A DNA stretch of 35,344 bases from Deltaproteobacteria bacterium (GTDB taxonomy: Bacteria > Desulfobacterota > Binatia > UTPRO1), in the NCBI GenBank assembly GCA_029262315.1, contig JAJCZP010000161.1, positions 1-35,344 of the forward strand. Direction: 5' to 3'. The notes beneath the pieces are model-generated. The model saw only the letters and a list, made by a program, of their open reading frames with translations, made no database searches and was not told the DNA's origin. Within the stretch, counting starts at the first letter, position 1; each line of letters begins with the position of its first letter. Below are positions 25,938 through 34,056 of this stretch, piece after piece. Position numbers and translations under genes: made by a program.

Positions 25938-25954
25938 CGCACCGGAACGGTGCG
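25938..25954. terminator. Hairpin between convergent genes
   Basis: CGCACCG (25938-25944), loop GAA, CGGTGCG (25948-25954): a perfect 7-bp stem in the 84 bases between the convergent dehydrogenase and large secreted-protein genes. It suits a bidirectional terminator, although a T-tract is absent. Confidence 0.5.
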
Positions 25955-25960
25955 TGAACG

Positions 25961-28207
25961 CTACGGCAACACGATCTTAAAAACGTTGCTAGTGGTCTGG
26001 GCCGCGACGAAGATGTTCCCGCTCGCGTCGATCGCGATCTCCTCGGGGAAATCGAGCGAATTGGTCCCATCGCCGGTGCTGTCAATGATCTCCGTGATCG
26101 TCCCGCCCGGCGTGATCTGGAAGACATTGTCGCTCGTGCCGCCCGACACGTACACGTTTCCGCTTCCGTCATCTACGTGGATGTTGAAGGGCCCGTCGAG
26201 TGCGCTGATCCCATCGCCGGTGTTGTCGATGATCTGGGTGATCGTACCGCCCGGCGTGATCTTGAAGGCGTTATCGCTGGCGACGCCCGATACGTAGACG
26301 TCGCCGCTCGCGGCAACGGCGAGACCGAAAGGCTGGCTGAGCGTATTCGTGCCGTCGCCGGTCGCGTCGATGATCTGGGTGATCGTCCCACCGGGTGTGA
26401 TCTTGAAGGCATTCGAGGAGAACGAGCCCGCGACATAGACGTTGCCGCTGCCGTCCAGGTCGATGGCCAGCGGATTGCTGAGTGTATTGGTGCCGTCGCC
26501 GGTGCTGTCGATGATCTGGGTGATCGTCCCGCCCGACGTAATCTTGAAGACGTTATCGCTGCCGATAGCCGATACGTAGACGTTACCGCTCGCGTCGACG
26601 GCGACGTGGAACGGACTGAGCAGGGAGTTGGTACCGTCACCGGTGCTGTCGATGATCTGGGTGATCGTCCCGCCCGGCGTGACCTTGAAGACGTTGCCGC
26701 TAGTGACGCCCGGCACATAGACGTTCCCGCTGGCATCGACCGTAATATCCTCGGGACCGATGAGCGCGTTGGTGCCATCGCCGGTGCTGTCGATGATCTG
26801 GGTGATGGTCCCGCCCGGCGTGATCTTGAAAGCGTTGTTGCTTCCTCTCCCCGCGACGTAGACGTTGCCGGCACCATCGACGGCCAGGCCTTCGGGGGCG
26901 GTCAAGATGTTGCCGGAATTGTCACCGTTCGCGTCGATGATCTGCGTAATGATCTTCGAGGTCGGGGTCGCGGTCGGCGTCGGTGTCAGCGTCGGGGTAG
27001 CAGTAGCCGTGGTCGTCGCGGTTGGCGTGACGGTGGCCGTCGGAGTGGTCGTGGCAGTCGGCGTCAGCGTAGCCGTGACGGTGGCGGTCACGGTCGGTGT
27101 GGCGGTCACGGTCGGTGTCGCGGTCACGGTCGGTGTCGCAGTCACGGTCGGCGTCGCGGTCACGGTCGGGGTAGCAGTCACGGTCGGCGTCGCGGTCACG
27201 GTCGGCGTCGCGGTCACGGTCGGGGTAGCAGTCACGGTCGGCGTCAGCGCTGATGCGGGGGTCGCCACCGGGACGCAGAGCTCACGCGCGCGCCGGACGT
27301 TCAGGCTCTCCGTGCCGAACTGGTTGTCGACGAACACCGTCTGGTTCACCCGCGGGCCGGGCTTGGTCAGGTAGCACATCAGCCGCGCGGCGCCGTCGAG
27401 AATGCCCTCGCCGGCTTTGTCGACTGGCAGGCAGAGCCGGTGCGGCTTTTTCACGTCGGTCGTGGTGGGCCCGGTGGTGAACTGATCCTCGACCGGCACG
27501 TCGGCTACGCGCCGGCGGTCGCCGCGGACGCGGTAGCACTGGTAGTGATCGACCACGGGCGGCGCGAGCGGTGCCGGTGGGCCAGTGAGGCTCTTGGCCG
27601 TCGGCACCAGCAGGCGCTCGGGGCGCTGGAGATCGAGCAGGAGCGTTCCAAACTGATCCGTGACTTGCTCATCGACGAAGCGCTCAAAGCGCCGGCCGTC
27701 ACGGCGGATCTCATAGCCGACCAGATGATCCGGATCGTCGGGGGCGGTCGGGTCCTCGTTGTCCTTGTTGACCGGTGCGCAGAGGATCTTCGGGCGGCGT
27801 ACCTCGATGTTGTTCGCCCCGAAGTCATCGGTCAGGTTCAGAGAGAACCGGTCGAAAGGCTGACGGTCAACGTCGTAGCACTGGAAGTGGTTCAGGGAGG
27901 GAGCCGGCGCCGCGACGCTGCAGGTTGAGCCCGTAAAGCCTGGCTGACAGTCACAGACGAAGGAGCCCGGCGTGTTGGTGCAGATGCCGCCATTTAGGCA
28001 CGGCAGGAGCGCGCACTCGTCGATGTCGGTGTCGCACGTCATGCCCTGAAAACCCGAAACGCACTCGCACACGCCACTGACGCAGGTGCCGTTGACGCAT
28101 GTGAAGTCAGCGGGGCACGTCGGCGGAAACTGCGCTACCGCCGCCCGCGGGGTGAGGAGGACGATGACGAGCATCGGGACGAGAGCGAGCAGGTGGCGGA
28201 CGCGCAT
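25961..28207 (-). CDS. Secreted EGF/DUF7450-like/T-P linker/seven-bladed propeller protein
   Basis: A 748-residue exported modular protein. Order: signal peptide (1-26); EGF-like domain 1 (about 30-58); calcium-binding EGF-like domain 2 (61-96, DIDECALLPCLNGGICTN...); two DUF7450-like modules (106-205 and 219-314); nine tandem TPTVTA units (322-375) and a looser T/P stretch to about 417; then seven 47-48-residue repeats (418-748), each near TITQIIDSTGDGTN...VDASGNVYVSG..SDNVFKITPGG, as in NHL/SMP-30-type propellers. Seven repeats give a full propeller. The ATG at 28207 follows GGAG with good spacing; the frame extends to 28231. It is probably cell-surface or extracellular. Function unknown; EGF plus propeller suggests binding rather than catalysis. 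Confidence 0.88.
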   Translation of the reverse strand: MRVRHLLALVPMLVIVLLTPRAAVAQFPPTCPADFTCVNGTCVSGVCECVSGFQGMTCDTDIDECALLPCLNGGICTNTPGSFVCDCQPGFTGSTCSVAAPAPSLNHFQCYDVDRQPFDRFSLNLTDDFGANNIEVRRPKILCAPVNKDNEDPTAPDDPDHLVGYEIRRDGRRFERFVDEQVTDQFGTLLLDLQRPERLLVPTAKSLTGPPAPLAPPVVDHYQCYRVRGDRRRVADVPVEDQFTTGPTTTDVKKPHRLCLPVDKAGEGILDGAARLMCYLTKPGPRVNQTVFVDNQFGTESLNVRRARELCVPVATPASALTPTVTATPTVTATPTVTATPTVTATPTVTATPTVTATPTVTATPTVTATPTVTATVTATLTPTATTTPTATVTPTATTTATATPTLTPTPTATPTSKIITQIIDANGDNSGNILTAPEGLAVDGAGNVYVAGRGSNNAFKITPGGTITQIIDSTGDGTNALIGPEDITVDASGNVYVPGVTSGNVFKVTPGGTITQIIDSTGDGTNSLLSPFHVAVDASGNVYVSAIGSDNVFKITSGGTITQIIDSTGDGTNTLSNPLAIDLDGSGNVYVAGSFSSNAFKITPGGTITQIIDATGDGTNTLSQPFGLAVAASGDVYVSGVASDNAFKITPGGTITQIIDNTGDGISALDGPFNIHVDDGSGNVYVSGGTSDNVFQITPGGTITEIIDSTGDGTNSLDFPEEIAIDASGNIFVAAQTTSNVFKIVLP
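25964..26956 (-). repeat. Seven tandem 141-144-bp repeats encoding propeller blades
   Basis: On the plus strand the segment starting gatctgggtgatcgt recurs at 26087, 26231, 26372, 26513, 26654, 26795 and 26939. The steps are 141 bp except 144 for the first and last (one extra codon). The units are highly similar at the DNA level, so the propeller seems to have grown by recent in-frame duplication. Confidence 0.9.
27083..27244 (-). repeat. 18-bp minisatellite, nine units (TPTVTA)
   Basis: Nine contiguous 18-bp units, each encoding TPTVTA, with third-position variants (gcggtc/gcagtc; ggcgtc/ggggta/ggtgtc on the plus strand). The variants alternate in a pattern suggesting multi-unit duplications. 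It forms the start of the T/P-rich linker before the propeller. Confidence 0.9.
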
Positions 28208-28449
28208 GGCGGTCTCCTTTTCGAGAGCCAAGAATCAGGCAAAGGAGCTACTTCGCGCGGATTCGGAATCCGAGTCAAGCAAAGAGTGCCAACCTGGGGC
28301 GCTCCGGATCGCGCGACAGCGTGGTAAACGCAGCACGCTCTTGGTCGAGACTGCAGCAGGCAGAGTCGCGCGCTGGCGATTGGCAGCATCCGCTATCACC
28401 CTCGGGAAGAGCTGCTCCACGAAGTGAGTCTCGCGGCGACTGCGCCCGC

Positions 28450-28884
28450 TCAGTTCTCGCAGGTGGCGGTGCAGTTGGGGACGTGGTCCTCGCATGCCAG
28501 GAAGGCGTCCTCCTTCTCGGTCTTCACGGCCGCCTTCAGCATCTTCCGGTGAGCGCTCGCGTCCTTCTTGCACTGTTTCTCGTCCACAATCGTGTCGAGC
28601 TTGCAGCGCGCCTTCTCGAGCTTCTCGCTCGCCGAGAGCTCACCGTTCCGGCAGGCCGCCGCTTTTCGCACGGCGGCTTTGCATGTCTTGAGCCAGGCCT
28701 TGCAGAGCTTCTCGCCTTCGCCAATCAGGCACTGGGCTGCGGGAACCTTTCCCTCCCAAGCGAGCTGGGCAGTAGCGGGAGGAACGCATGCCGTCGGGAC
28801 TGCGTGCGCGTTCGAGCCGAGCACGGTGACGAGACCGAACGCCACCACCAAGGGGGCTACTCTTACCTGTCGTGAGATCATCAT
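28450..28884 (-). CDS. Small secreted Cys/Lys-rich protein
   Basis: A 144-residue exported protein: signal peptide about 1-28 (ending SNAHA), then a helical, Lys- and Cys-rich mature part with ten or so cysteines (CLIGEGEKLCKAWLKTCKAAVRKAAAC..., KEDAFLACEDHVPNCTATCEN). The helical 'C...K...C' style resembles the Cys-rich modules of the paralogous pair at 4613-9371, but the spacing is not identical. No metal or heme motif (no CxxCH) is seen. Two adjacent ATGs at 28884 and 28881 serve as start; the ribosome site is weak. It is 242 nt upstream of the large modular protein on the same strand. Function unknown. Confidence 0.75.
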   Translation of the reverse strand: MMISRQVRVAPLVVAFGLVTVLGSNAHAVPTACVPPATAQLAWEGKVPAAQCLIGEGEKLCKAWLKTCKAAVRKAAACRNGELSASEKLEKARCKLDTIVDEKQCKKDASAHRKMLKAAVKTEKEDAFLACEDHVPNCTATCEN

Positions 28885-29066
28885 GCCGGGTGACTAGCGG
28901 ATGAGCGTCCGCAGTGTCCACTTAAAGGCACCCCGCCACCCTAACGACATCGCGACGACGTCCGCGCCAGATGCGACCTGGAAACACCGCCCGCCCCTCC
29001 TGGATCGATGCGCGACTCGAGGTCCGTGTTTCGCTGGGCTCCTGCGTGCGTGCTAGCCTCCCCCCC

Positions 29067-29516
29067 ATGGGCTACTGGGAATCGCTTCTGCACGACATCA
29101 ATGCTGGAACAACCACCGTTCCCGGCGCCATGGAGACGACGCACTTGAAAGTAGTTCCGGGCACACTCTCGTGGGAGACTGGCGTCGTACGACGGCGATG
29201 GGCCATCGGGCCCTGGGCGCACAACGCCAACGGCACGGTGTTCGGCGGCCTACTCGCTGCTGCCGCCGACCAGGTGACCTCCCTGGCCGCGTTCACAATC
29301 CTCGGCGACGATGAGGCCTCACGCACAGCCAGCCTACAGGTCGACTACTTTCGACCCGTCGTCGGCGACTACATCGATATCGAAGCGCGCGTCGTCAACC
29401 GAAGTCGAAGACTCATCCACACCGAAACGGAGCTGACCCGCGCTGACGGCAAGATCGGCGCACACGCGCGCGCCGTCCTCGCCATCGTGCCGTTCGATCG
29501 CCCTGGCGTCGGGTAG
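29067..29516 (+). CDS. PaaI-type hotdog-fold thioesterase
   Basis: A 149-residue acyl-CoA thioesterase of the PaaI/DUF4442-like hotdog group. The core motif is N-G-T-V-F-G-G-LLAAAADQVTSLAAF (family HGG...aD, here Asn-Gly in place of His-Gly), followed by ASLQVDYFRPVVGDYIDIEARVVNRSRRLIHTETEL and an alanine-rich last strand, HARAVLAIVPF. Members hydrolyse acyl-CoA in degradation pathways. The ATG at 29067 is chosen because the family begins here (MGYWESLLHDINAG); the open frame starts at 28971. The preceding tract TCCCCCCC has no clear ribosome site. Confidence 0.85.
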   Translation: MGYWESLLHDINAGTTTVPGAMETTHLKVVPGTLSWETGVVRRRWAIGPWAHNANGTVFGGLLAAAADQVTSLAAFTILGDDEASRTASLQVDYFRPVVGDYIDIEARVVNRSRRLIHTETELTRADGKIGAHARAVLAIVPFDRPGVG

Positions 29517-29742
29517 ACCGCCCCCACTGAGACGACAGCGCAGTAGACCAATCAGGGCCCATCCCGAGAACGGAACATGGTTGAGGCTGGGCACCAGGAA
29601 CGCCATGCCGTCGGGCCAGAGCTCGTAGAGCGCAGCGCGCTCTCTTGCGTCCTCGTCCGCCGGAGCCCTATGCTCGCCCGATTCGTGAATAGGCGTGAGG
29701 CTCGTAGTCGTGGCTGCCGTGTCGCGGGCATCAGGAGGCTGT

Positions 29743-30261
29743 GTGGAAGAGCAGTTAGGCGTACTCGCGGAAATTTCCGTGGGCCTTGTGGGTTTTTCCA
29801 GTATCGTCGTCGTGTTCCGCAGGCGCAGCTCGACCGGGGCCTGGAAACCCGAAGACGCGTTCCGATTCAAGCTCATGCTCGAGGCCGGCCTCGCGGCGGG
29901 CCTCTTCGCGATCCTCCCTGCCGCGATCATGGGGCTGGGTGTCCCCCCGAACCGGCTCTGGCCCTCCCTTTGCGCGCTGTTGCTCGGCTATGAGCTGATC
30001 GATCTCGTTGCCAAGCGCCGCCAGCTCGCTCGCCTCCCGCGCGAGTCCTTGAGTCGAGTGCTGAACATCTTCGTTGGCATAGGCAAGGTCTGCGTCATGG
30101 TGGTCCAGGTGCTGAGTATTGCCGACTGGCTGGTCCCCCGCGGCCCCGGCGCGTACGTCTTCGGCGTGACCTGGCTGACCGTCTACTCGGGACTGACGTT
30201 CTATCGATTGGCGACCGCACCCCTCGTCATCTCGACCGCAGGGGCGCCGCCTGACGATTGA
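29743..30261 (+). CDS. Multi-pass membrane protein, unknown function
   Basis: A 172-residue protein with about four hydrophobic segments: LAEISVGLVGFSSIVVVF (8-27), GLAAGLFAILPAAIMGL, LWPSLCALLLGYELI, and ICVMVVQVLSIADWL/YVFGVTWLTVYSGLTFY. The opening 'LGxLAEIxVGLxGFSSIVVxFR' is, from memory, typical of a conserved bacterial hypothetical membrane family. I choose GTG 29743 (MEEQLGVLAEI) because AGGAGG lies 4 nt upstream; the frame is open from 29695. It stands alone between a thioesterase and a secreted Cys-rich protein. Confidence 0.75.
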   Translation: MEEQLGVLAEISVGLVGFSSIVVVFRRRSSTGAWKPEDAFRFKLMLEAGLAAGLFAILPAAIMGLGVPPNRLWPSLCALLLGYELIDLVAKRRQLARLPRESLSRVLNIFVGIGKVCVMVVQVLSIADWLVPRGPGAYVFGVTWLTVYSGLTFYRLATAPLVISTAGAPPDD

Positions 30262-30572
30262 TCGGGCCACCTGGCGGCCGACCGTTGCGTGCCCATTCGC
30301 ACGCGTCCTATTGTCGCGTCGTGATTGAGACCAGCATCCAGTCTGGCGCCGCGGGTGCGTGATCGGGCCAACCTAGGGTCGACGATGCAGGAAGGATTGC
30401 GGCGCCATCTCGCGAATCCAGACACGCTCGTCGTCGTGGGACCGAATCTCCAGGTGTGGGGCCGGAAACCGGGATGACGGCCACCCACCGCGGGCTGAGA
30501 GTTCGGCAGAAACACCCGCGAAATCGTGGACTCCCGCTTCCGCTCTGTGGGACCATCTTCACTGCTGAAGCT
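30262..30572. other. Intergenic region with one possible gene scrap
   Basis: About 311 bases without an intact gene. A 30-codon plus-strand reading (30385-30477, MQEGLRRHLANPDTLVVVGPNLQVWGRKPG then TGA) resembles the end of a soluble enzyme, possibly a SAM-dependent methyltransferase, but the match is too short to be sure. No promoter was recognised. Confidence 0.35.
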
Positions 30573-31805
30573 ATGACCCGCCTGGCCCGCATAGTGCTTA
30601 CGGCTGTTGCGATCCTGACGCTGACGTCAGACGCCGCCTGGGCGCTTGATCGCGCGATCTTCGGCCAGAAGATGATCGTCAAGCGTTCCTCCTCGGGTAA
30701 GGAGAAACTGATCGTCTTCTTGAAGGATCAGAGCCTTCTCTTCCCGGCGATCGGCGGCGCGGATGATCCTAGTTCCGCCGGGATGTTGATCGAGCTCTTC
30801 CCGGGCAACGGCGGCTCGACGGCCTCCTTCCTCATGCCGACCGGACTCGGCAAACCGGGCTGGACGACCAAGGACGCCAACTTCGACAGCTACAAGTTCG
30901 TGAACCGGGACGCCCCGGATGGCATTTCTGAGATCCGCGTCGCCCTGCTGCGTCAGGGCAAACTGCTGAAGATCGTCGCGAAGCGAACCGGGCTCGACCT
31001 GGCGACGCCGCAGCAGTCGGTCGGCGTTCGCATCACGACGGGCTCGCTCCGGAACTGCGCGCTGTTCACCGGCCTGACGATCCAACGCGACGAACCGGGC
31101 CTGTTCAAGGCCCGCAAGGCCCCACCGCCCTTGGGCTGCGACACGGAGACGCTCCTCCAACTCCCGCCAGCGTGCGGGGACGGAATCGTCAATGGCTCGG
31201 AAGAGTGCGACGGTCCCGGCACCTGCACCAACCCGGTCCCGGGCATCTACGAGTGCACGGCGGTCGGCGCACCAGACGAGTGCACCTGCTGCAGCGACAA
31301 CTGTCCAGCGCAGACTGGCGGCTGTTGCCAGCCGTCGATCATCATTCCGGAAGCAGGATCCTGCGGTGGCACCTGCATCTCGACCACGTGCGCACCGCCT
31401 TTCAACTGCAGCGGGAACGCACAATGTCTCCCCGACGAAAGCTGTTGTTCACCAGCCGGTGAGGGATGCTTCATCGCGACCATCATGTTGCCGATAACCC
31501 CGTGCTGCCCCGGCACGGTGTGTGGCGCCCCATTCGCTGGCGGTCTCGCCTTCAACTGCTGCCACCCCGGAGCGGGGCCGTGTACGAGTGACGCAGACTG
31601 CTGCTCTGATGCCTGCGGCGTGGACGGCACCTGCGACCCGTGTTCCGAAAACGGCACGGCCTGTACTGGCGACATCGAATGCTGCTCGCGGAACTGCGGT
31701 GCCTCTGGCACCTGCGAGTGCGGCGGGACGGGCACCCGGTGCTTCTCGTCGAGCCACTGCTGCAGTGGCTCGTGCAATCCGAACACCCTGGCCTGCGACC
31801 CCTGA
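30573..31805 (+). CDS. Secreted Cys-rich protein with CGDG/ECDG repeat
   Basis: A 410-residue exported protein: signal peptide 1-24 (ending AAWA); a Cys-poor N-terminal domain (about 25-190, strand-rich with FGQKMIVKRSSSGKEKLIVFLKD); then a Cys-dense tail (200-410). The tail starts with CGDGIVNGSEECDG (201-214), the myxobacterial/DUF4215-type repeat, and continues with many CC pairs (ECTCCSDNC, GGCCQPS, DADCCSDACG, IECCSRNCG, SHCCSGSCN) resembling knottin-like repeats. Probably disulfide-rich and extracellular. ATG 30573 is chosen for the signal peptide; the open frame starts at 30456. Its TGA overlaps by one base (TGATG) the ATG of a cyclase remnant. Confidence 0.8.
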   Translation: MTRLARIVLTAVAILTLTSDAAWALDRAIFGQKMIVKRSSSGKEKLIVFLKDQSLLFPAIGGADDPSSAGMLIELFPGNGGSTASFLMPTGLGKPGWTTKDANFDSYKFVNRDAPDGISEIRVALLRQGKLLKIVAKRTGLDLATPQQSVGVRITTGSLRNCALFTGLTIQRDEPGLFKARKAPPPLGCDTETLLQLPPACGDGIVNGSEECDGPGTCTNPVPGIYECTAVGAPDECTCCSDNCPAQTGGCCQPSIIIPEAGSCGGTCISTTCAPPFNCSGNAQCLPDESCCSPAGEGCFIATIMLPITPCCPGTVCGAPFAGGLAFNCCHPGAGPCTSDADCCSDACGVDGTCDPCSENGTACTGDIECCSRNCGASGTCECGGTGTRCFSSSHCCSGSCNPNTLACDP

Positions 31806-32119
31806 TGACGAGACCGTCGGCGCACGTCGCCCCGACATCAGCAGCGGCGCGGAACGAACAGCAGCCCGAGGAGCCGCTCCGGCAGCGCATCGGTCTGCAT
31901 ACGGGCGAGGCGATCCGCGACGTCGACAAGTTCTTCGGCGAGACCGTCATCCAGGCGTTCCGCATTGCCGACCTCGCGGAGGCCGAGGAGATCCTGATCT
32001 CGGAGGACGTGCGCGAGCAGATCGAGGCCGTGGGCAAGTTCCGGTTCATCGACGAGCGTTTCACGACGCTGAAGGGCATCTCGGACGAGCATCGCCTCGT
32101 CGCCGTCGCCTGGCGGTGA
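31805..32119 (+). pseudogene. C-terminal half of a class III nucleotide cyclase
   Basis: A 104-codon frame whose core RQRIGLHTGEAIRDVDKFFGETVIQAFRIADLAEAEEILISEDVREQIEAVGKFRFIDERFTTLKGISDEHRLVAVAW matches the second half of adenylate/guanylate cyclase catalytic domains ('RiGlHtGe.i.....ffG.tV..aaRia..A...eIlvS'). The first half with the metal-binding aspartates is missing, so it cannot be an active cyclase. The first 27 residues (MTRPSAHVAPTSAAARNEQQPEEPL) are unrelated. The ATG overlaps the preceding stop (TGATG), so it could still be translated by coupling. A decayed remnant is the simplest view. Confidence 0.7.
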
Positions 32120-32152
32120 GGCATTCGGGGGGCATGAGTGCACCCTTTTGAG

Positions 32153-32182
32153 TTGACCCACGAAAGTCACGGATAGTACCAT
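32153..32182 (+). promoter_or_regulatory. Possible sigma70-type promoter
   Basis: TTGACC (32153-32158) and TACCAT (32177-32182) with an 18-base spacer match the consensus at 5/6 and 4/6 positions. They lie 29 bases before the ATG of the beta-helix protein. Support is from the motif only. Confidence 0.35.
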
Positions 32183-32211
32183 CTTGTATCGTCACAACCG
32201 CGGAGGCTGAC

Positions 32212-33108
32212 ATGCACGACCGGCTCTCAGTTTTGCCACGATCGCTTCTGGCATTCGCCCTCGTCCTCGGCCTCGCCGCCCCCGCTTGGGCGATCGATCT
32301 CGACGTCACCGCCTGCGGCACGGTCGTGCCGCCGAGGGTCACAGGGATTCTGCAGGCCGATCTCGACTGCGGGGGACTGGACGGTATTACGTTGAAGAAG
32401 AGAGCCCGCCTCGACATGAACGGCCACAGCATCTCCAATGCTGAGACCGCCGTGCTGTGCGACAACGACGGCAAGAGCACGCGCTGCTCGGTGACCGGCC
32501 CAGGAGTCATCGACACATCGGCGTTCGGGTTCCAGGTTTCCGTTCGAACCAGGATGACCCTCACCGATCTCGATGTGCTGAACTGCGGCGAGGGGATCTT
32601 CTCCTCCTCTCCCGGCGAACTTCGCCTCACGGCCACGAACGTGCGCGCAAACGGAAACAGCGGTTCAGGTATTCGGTTTGTCCTGCGTGCGAAGCTCACC
32701 AACATCGAAGCGAACAACAACGGCTCGGTGGGTATCTACACGTTTGGTGGGAAGCTGACGAACGTGACCACCAACGGGAATCTGGTAGGCCTCATATCCG
32801 CAAGCCGACGCCTCAAGGCAACGAACGTGACCACCAACAACAACACGGAAAGCGGGATGCGACTGTTTTTCCTTGCGAAGATCGTCGGTGCCGAAGTGCA
32901 TGGCAACGGGCTCGGTGGAGTGCTGGGCTTCGACCAAACTATCCGGCTGACCGACGCGTCGGTCACCGGAAATTTCTACTCCGGAAACCCCGCGGACATC
33001 GTCGCAGCCAAGCGTCCGCGTCTCAAGAATACCACCTGCGAGTATAGTTGGGGTTTCGACAGCTTCGGGCCTCTGCTTCCCACATGGGGACTCTGTAGCA
33101 ACGACTAG
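32212..33108 (+). CDS. Secreted parallel beta-helix repeat protein
   Basis: A 298-residue exported protein: signal peptide 1-27 (LAAPAWA), then repeated ~22-residue coils of right-handed beta-helix type (LDMNGHSISNAETAVLCDN, VRANGNSGSGIRFV, IEANNNGSVGIYTFGGKLTNVTTNGNLVGLI, TNVTTNNNTESGMRLF, VHGNGLGGVLGF), as in PbH1/Right-handed beta-helix families. Four to six cysteines lie near the ends. Some members are polysaccharide lyases, but no catalytic motif is apparent, so binding or structural use is possible. ATG 32212 is preceded by GGAGG with 5-nt spacing, and a promoter-like pair lies just upstream. Confidence 0.85.
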   Translation: MHDRLSVLPRSLLAFALVLGLAAPAWAIDLDVTACGTVVPPRVTGILQADLDCGGLDGITLKKRARLDMNGHSISNAETAVLCDNDGKSTRCSVTGPGVIDTSAFGFQVSVRTRMTLTDLDVLNCGEGIFSSSPGELRLTATNVRANGNSGSGIRFVLRAKLTNIEANNNGSVGIYTFGGKLTNVTTNGNLVGLISASRRLKATNVTTNNNTESGMRLFFLAKIVGAEVHGNGLGGVLGFDQTIRLTDASVTGNFYSGNPADIVAAKRPRLKNTTCEYSWGFDSFGPLLPTWGLCSND

Positions 33109-33377
33109 CTCCGGGCCGCGAGGCGGGCACGACAGGCGGGCCCGTCATTGGGCGTTCATGCGCGCTGGCTAGACAGGATGAGGTAGCATTCGCTGCGTCT
33201 GTCGTGCCGTTTCCGGGCGCTCTCTCGGACGTGCGCTGCGGCATCGTGCTCCAGCGCGCGTTTTGGGGCTGAAGTTCCCTCGAATCTCACGATGTTCCTT
33301 CGATCGTAACGCCTTCGAGATGAACCTACCGGACGCGATGGCCGATCGCTGGCCGGCGTCTCGAAGGAGGAACCGTT

Positions 33378-33890
33378 ATGCGGATCGCCGCATCGTGCCT
33401 CGTCGTGGGTCTCCTGGTCGAGATCGCGCTGCCGGCGCACTCCGGGCAACTCACGTGTCAGCGCGACACCCTGACTGCGTCACCGGAATCCATCGCGCGG
33501 CACCCGCCCGGGTTCTCCCCCTCCCCCAATCCGAACGTGCTGATGTGTCAGCGGACGATCGGCGGCGCGATGCGCCAGCTGTTCGACGCCCGCGCCACTG
33601 CACTCCGGAAGTGCTGGAGCGCTCGCTACAAGGGAGGACACGCCAACCAGTGCCCGGATCCAGGCGACACCAAGGCGGAAGCGAAGATCGCCAAGGCGAC
33701 ATCGAAGGCACGGGCGAGGATTTGCGAAGCGTGCGGAGGTGCCGACCGGGACTGCGGCGGCGGCGATGACCTCACGACTGCCGAGATCGGCTTTCCCCAG
33801 CCGTGCCCTGACGTGGGGGACTGCGCGGGAGCCGTCACGACCCTCGACGACCTGGTCGACTGCGCCACGTGTGACCGATTTCGACACTGA
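33378..33890 (+). CDS. Small secreted Cys-rich protein, single helical Cys module
   Basis: A 170-residue exported protein: signal peptide 1-23 (ending AHSG), then a helical Cys-rich part (CQRTIGGAMRQLFDARATALRKCWSARYKGG...KAEAKIAKATSKARARICEACGGADRDCGG) and a tail FPQPCPDVGDCAGAVTTLDDLVDCATC. The arrangement (paired Cys helices, 'KI.KA..K....C', then 'C....dlv.C..C') is a distant relative of the modules in the 4613-9371 pair by my reading. ATG 33378 follows AGGAGG with 8-nt spacing. No known function. The protein stops shortly after CATC; it may be complete. Confidence 0.75.
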   Translation: MRIAASCLVVGLLVEIALPAHSGQLTCQRDTLTASPESIARHPPGFSPSPNPNVLMCQRTIGGAMRQLFDARATALRKCWSARYKGGHANQCPDPGDTKAEAKIAKATSKARARICEACGGADRDCGGGDDLTTAEIGFPQPCPDVGDCAGAVTTLDDLVDCATCDRFRH

Positions 33891-34056
33891 CCACACGGCG
33901 ACCAACGCGGTCCCACCGCCTAGAAACGGCGTGAGGTCGATTCTCGTTTGCGCCACGACGGCGGGCAGCGCCTTCTCAACCTCGCGATAGCGGGACGTGG
34001 CAGAGGGTCTTTCTCGACGCGGGGGGCCGGCACGAGAGTTGCGATGCTCTTCTCTC

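Noticed and set aside
27083-27244. CRISPR-like array
   Set aside because: Units are contiguous 18-bp coding repeats with no spacers.
26865-27374. Plus-strand Val/Gly repeat protein (VGVAVT units)
   Set aside because: It is the complement of the TPTVTA minisatellite; the minus-strand gene has a signal peptide and domains on both sides.
29520-29742. Hydrophobic stretch in a minus-strand frame (29334-29930)
   Set aside because: It overlaps two plus-strand genes with better support, has no start signal and no recognised family.
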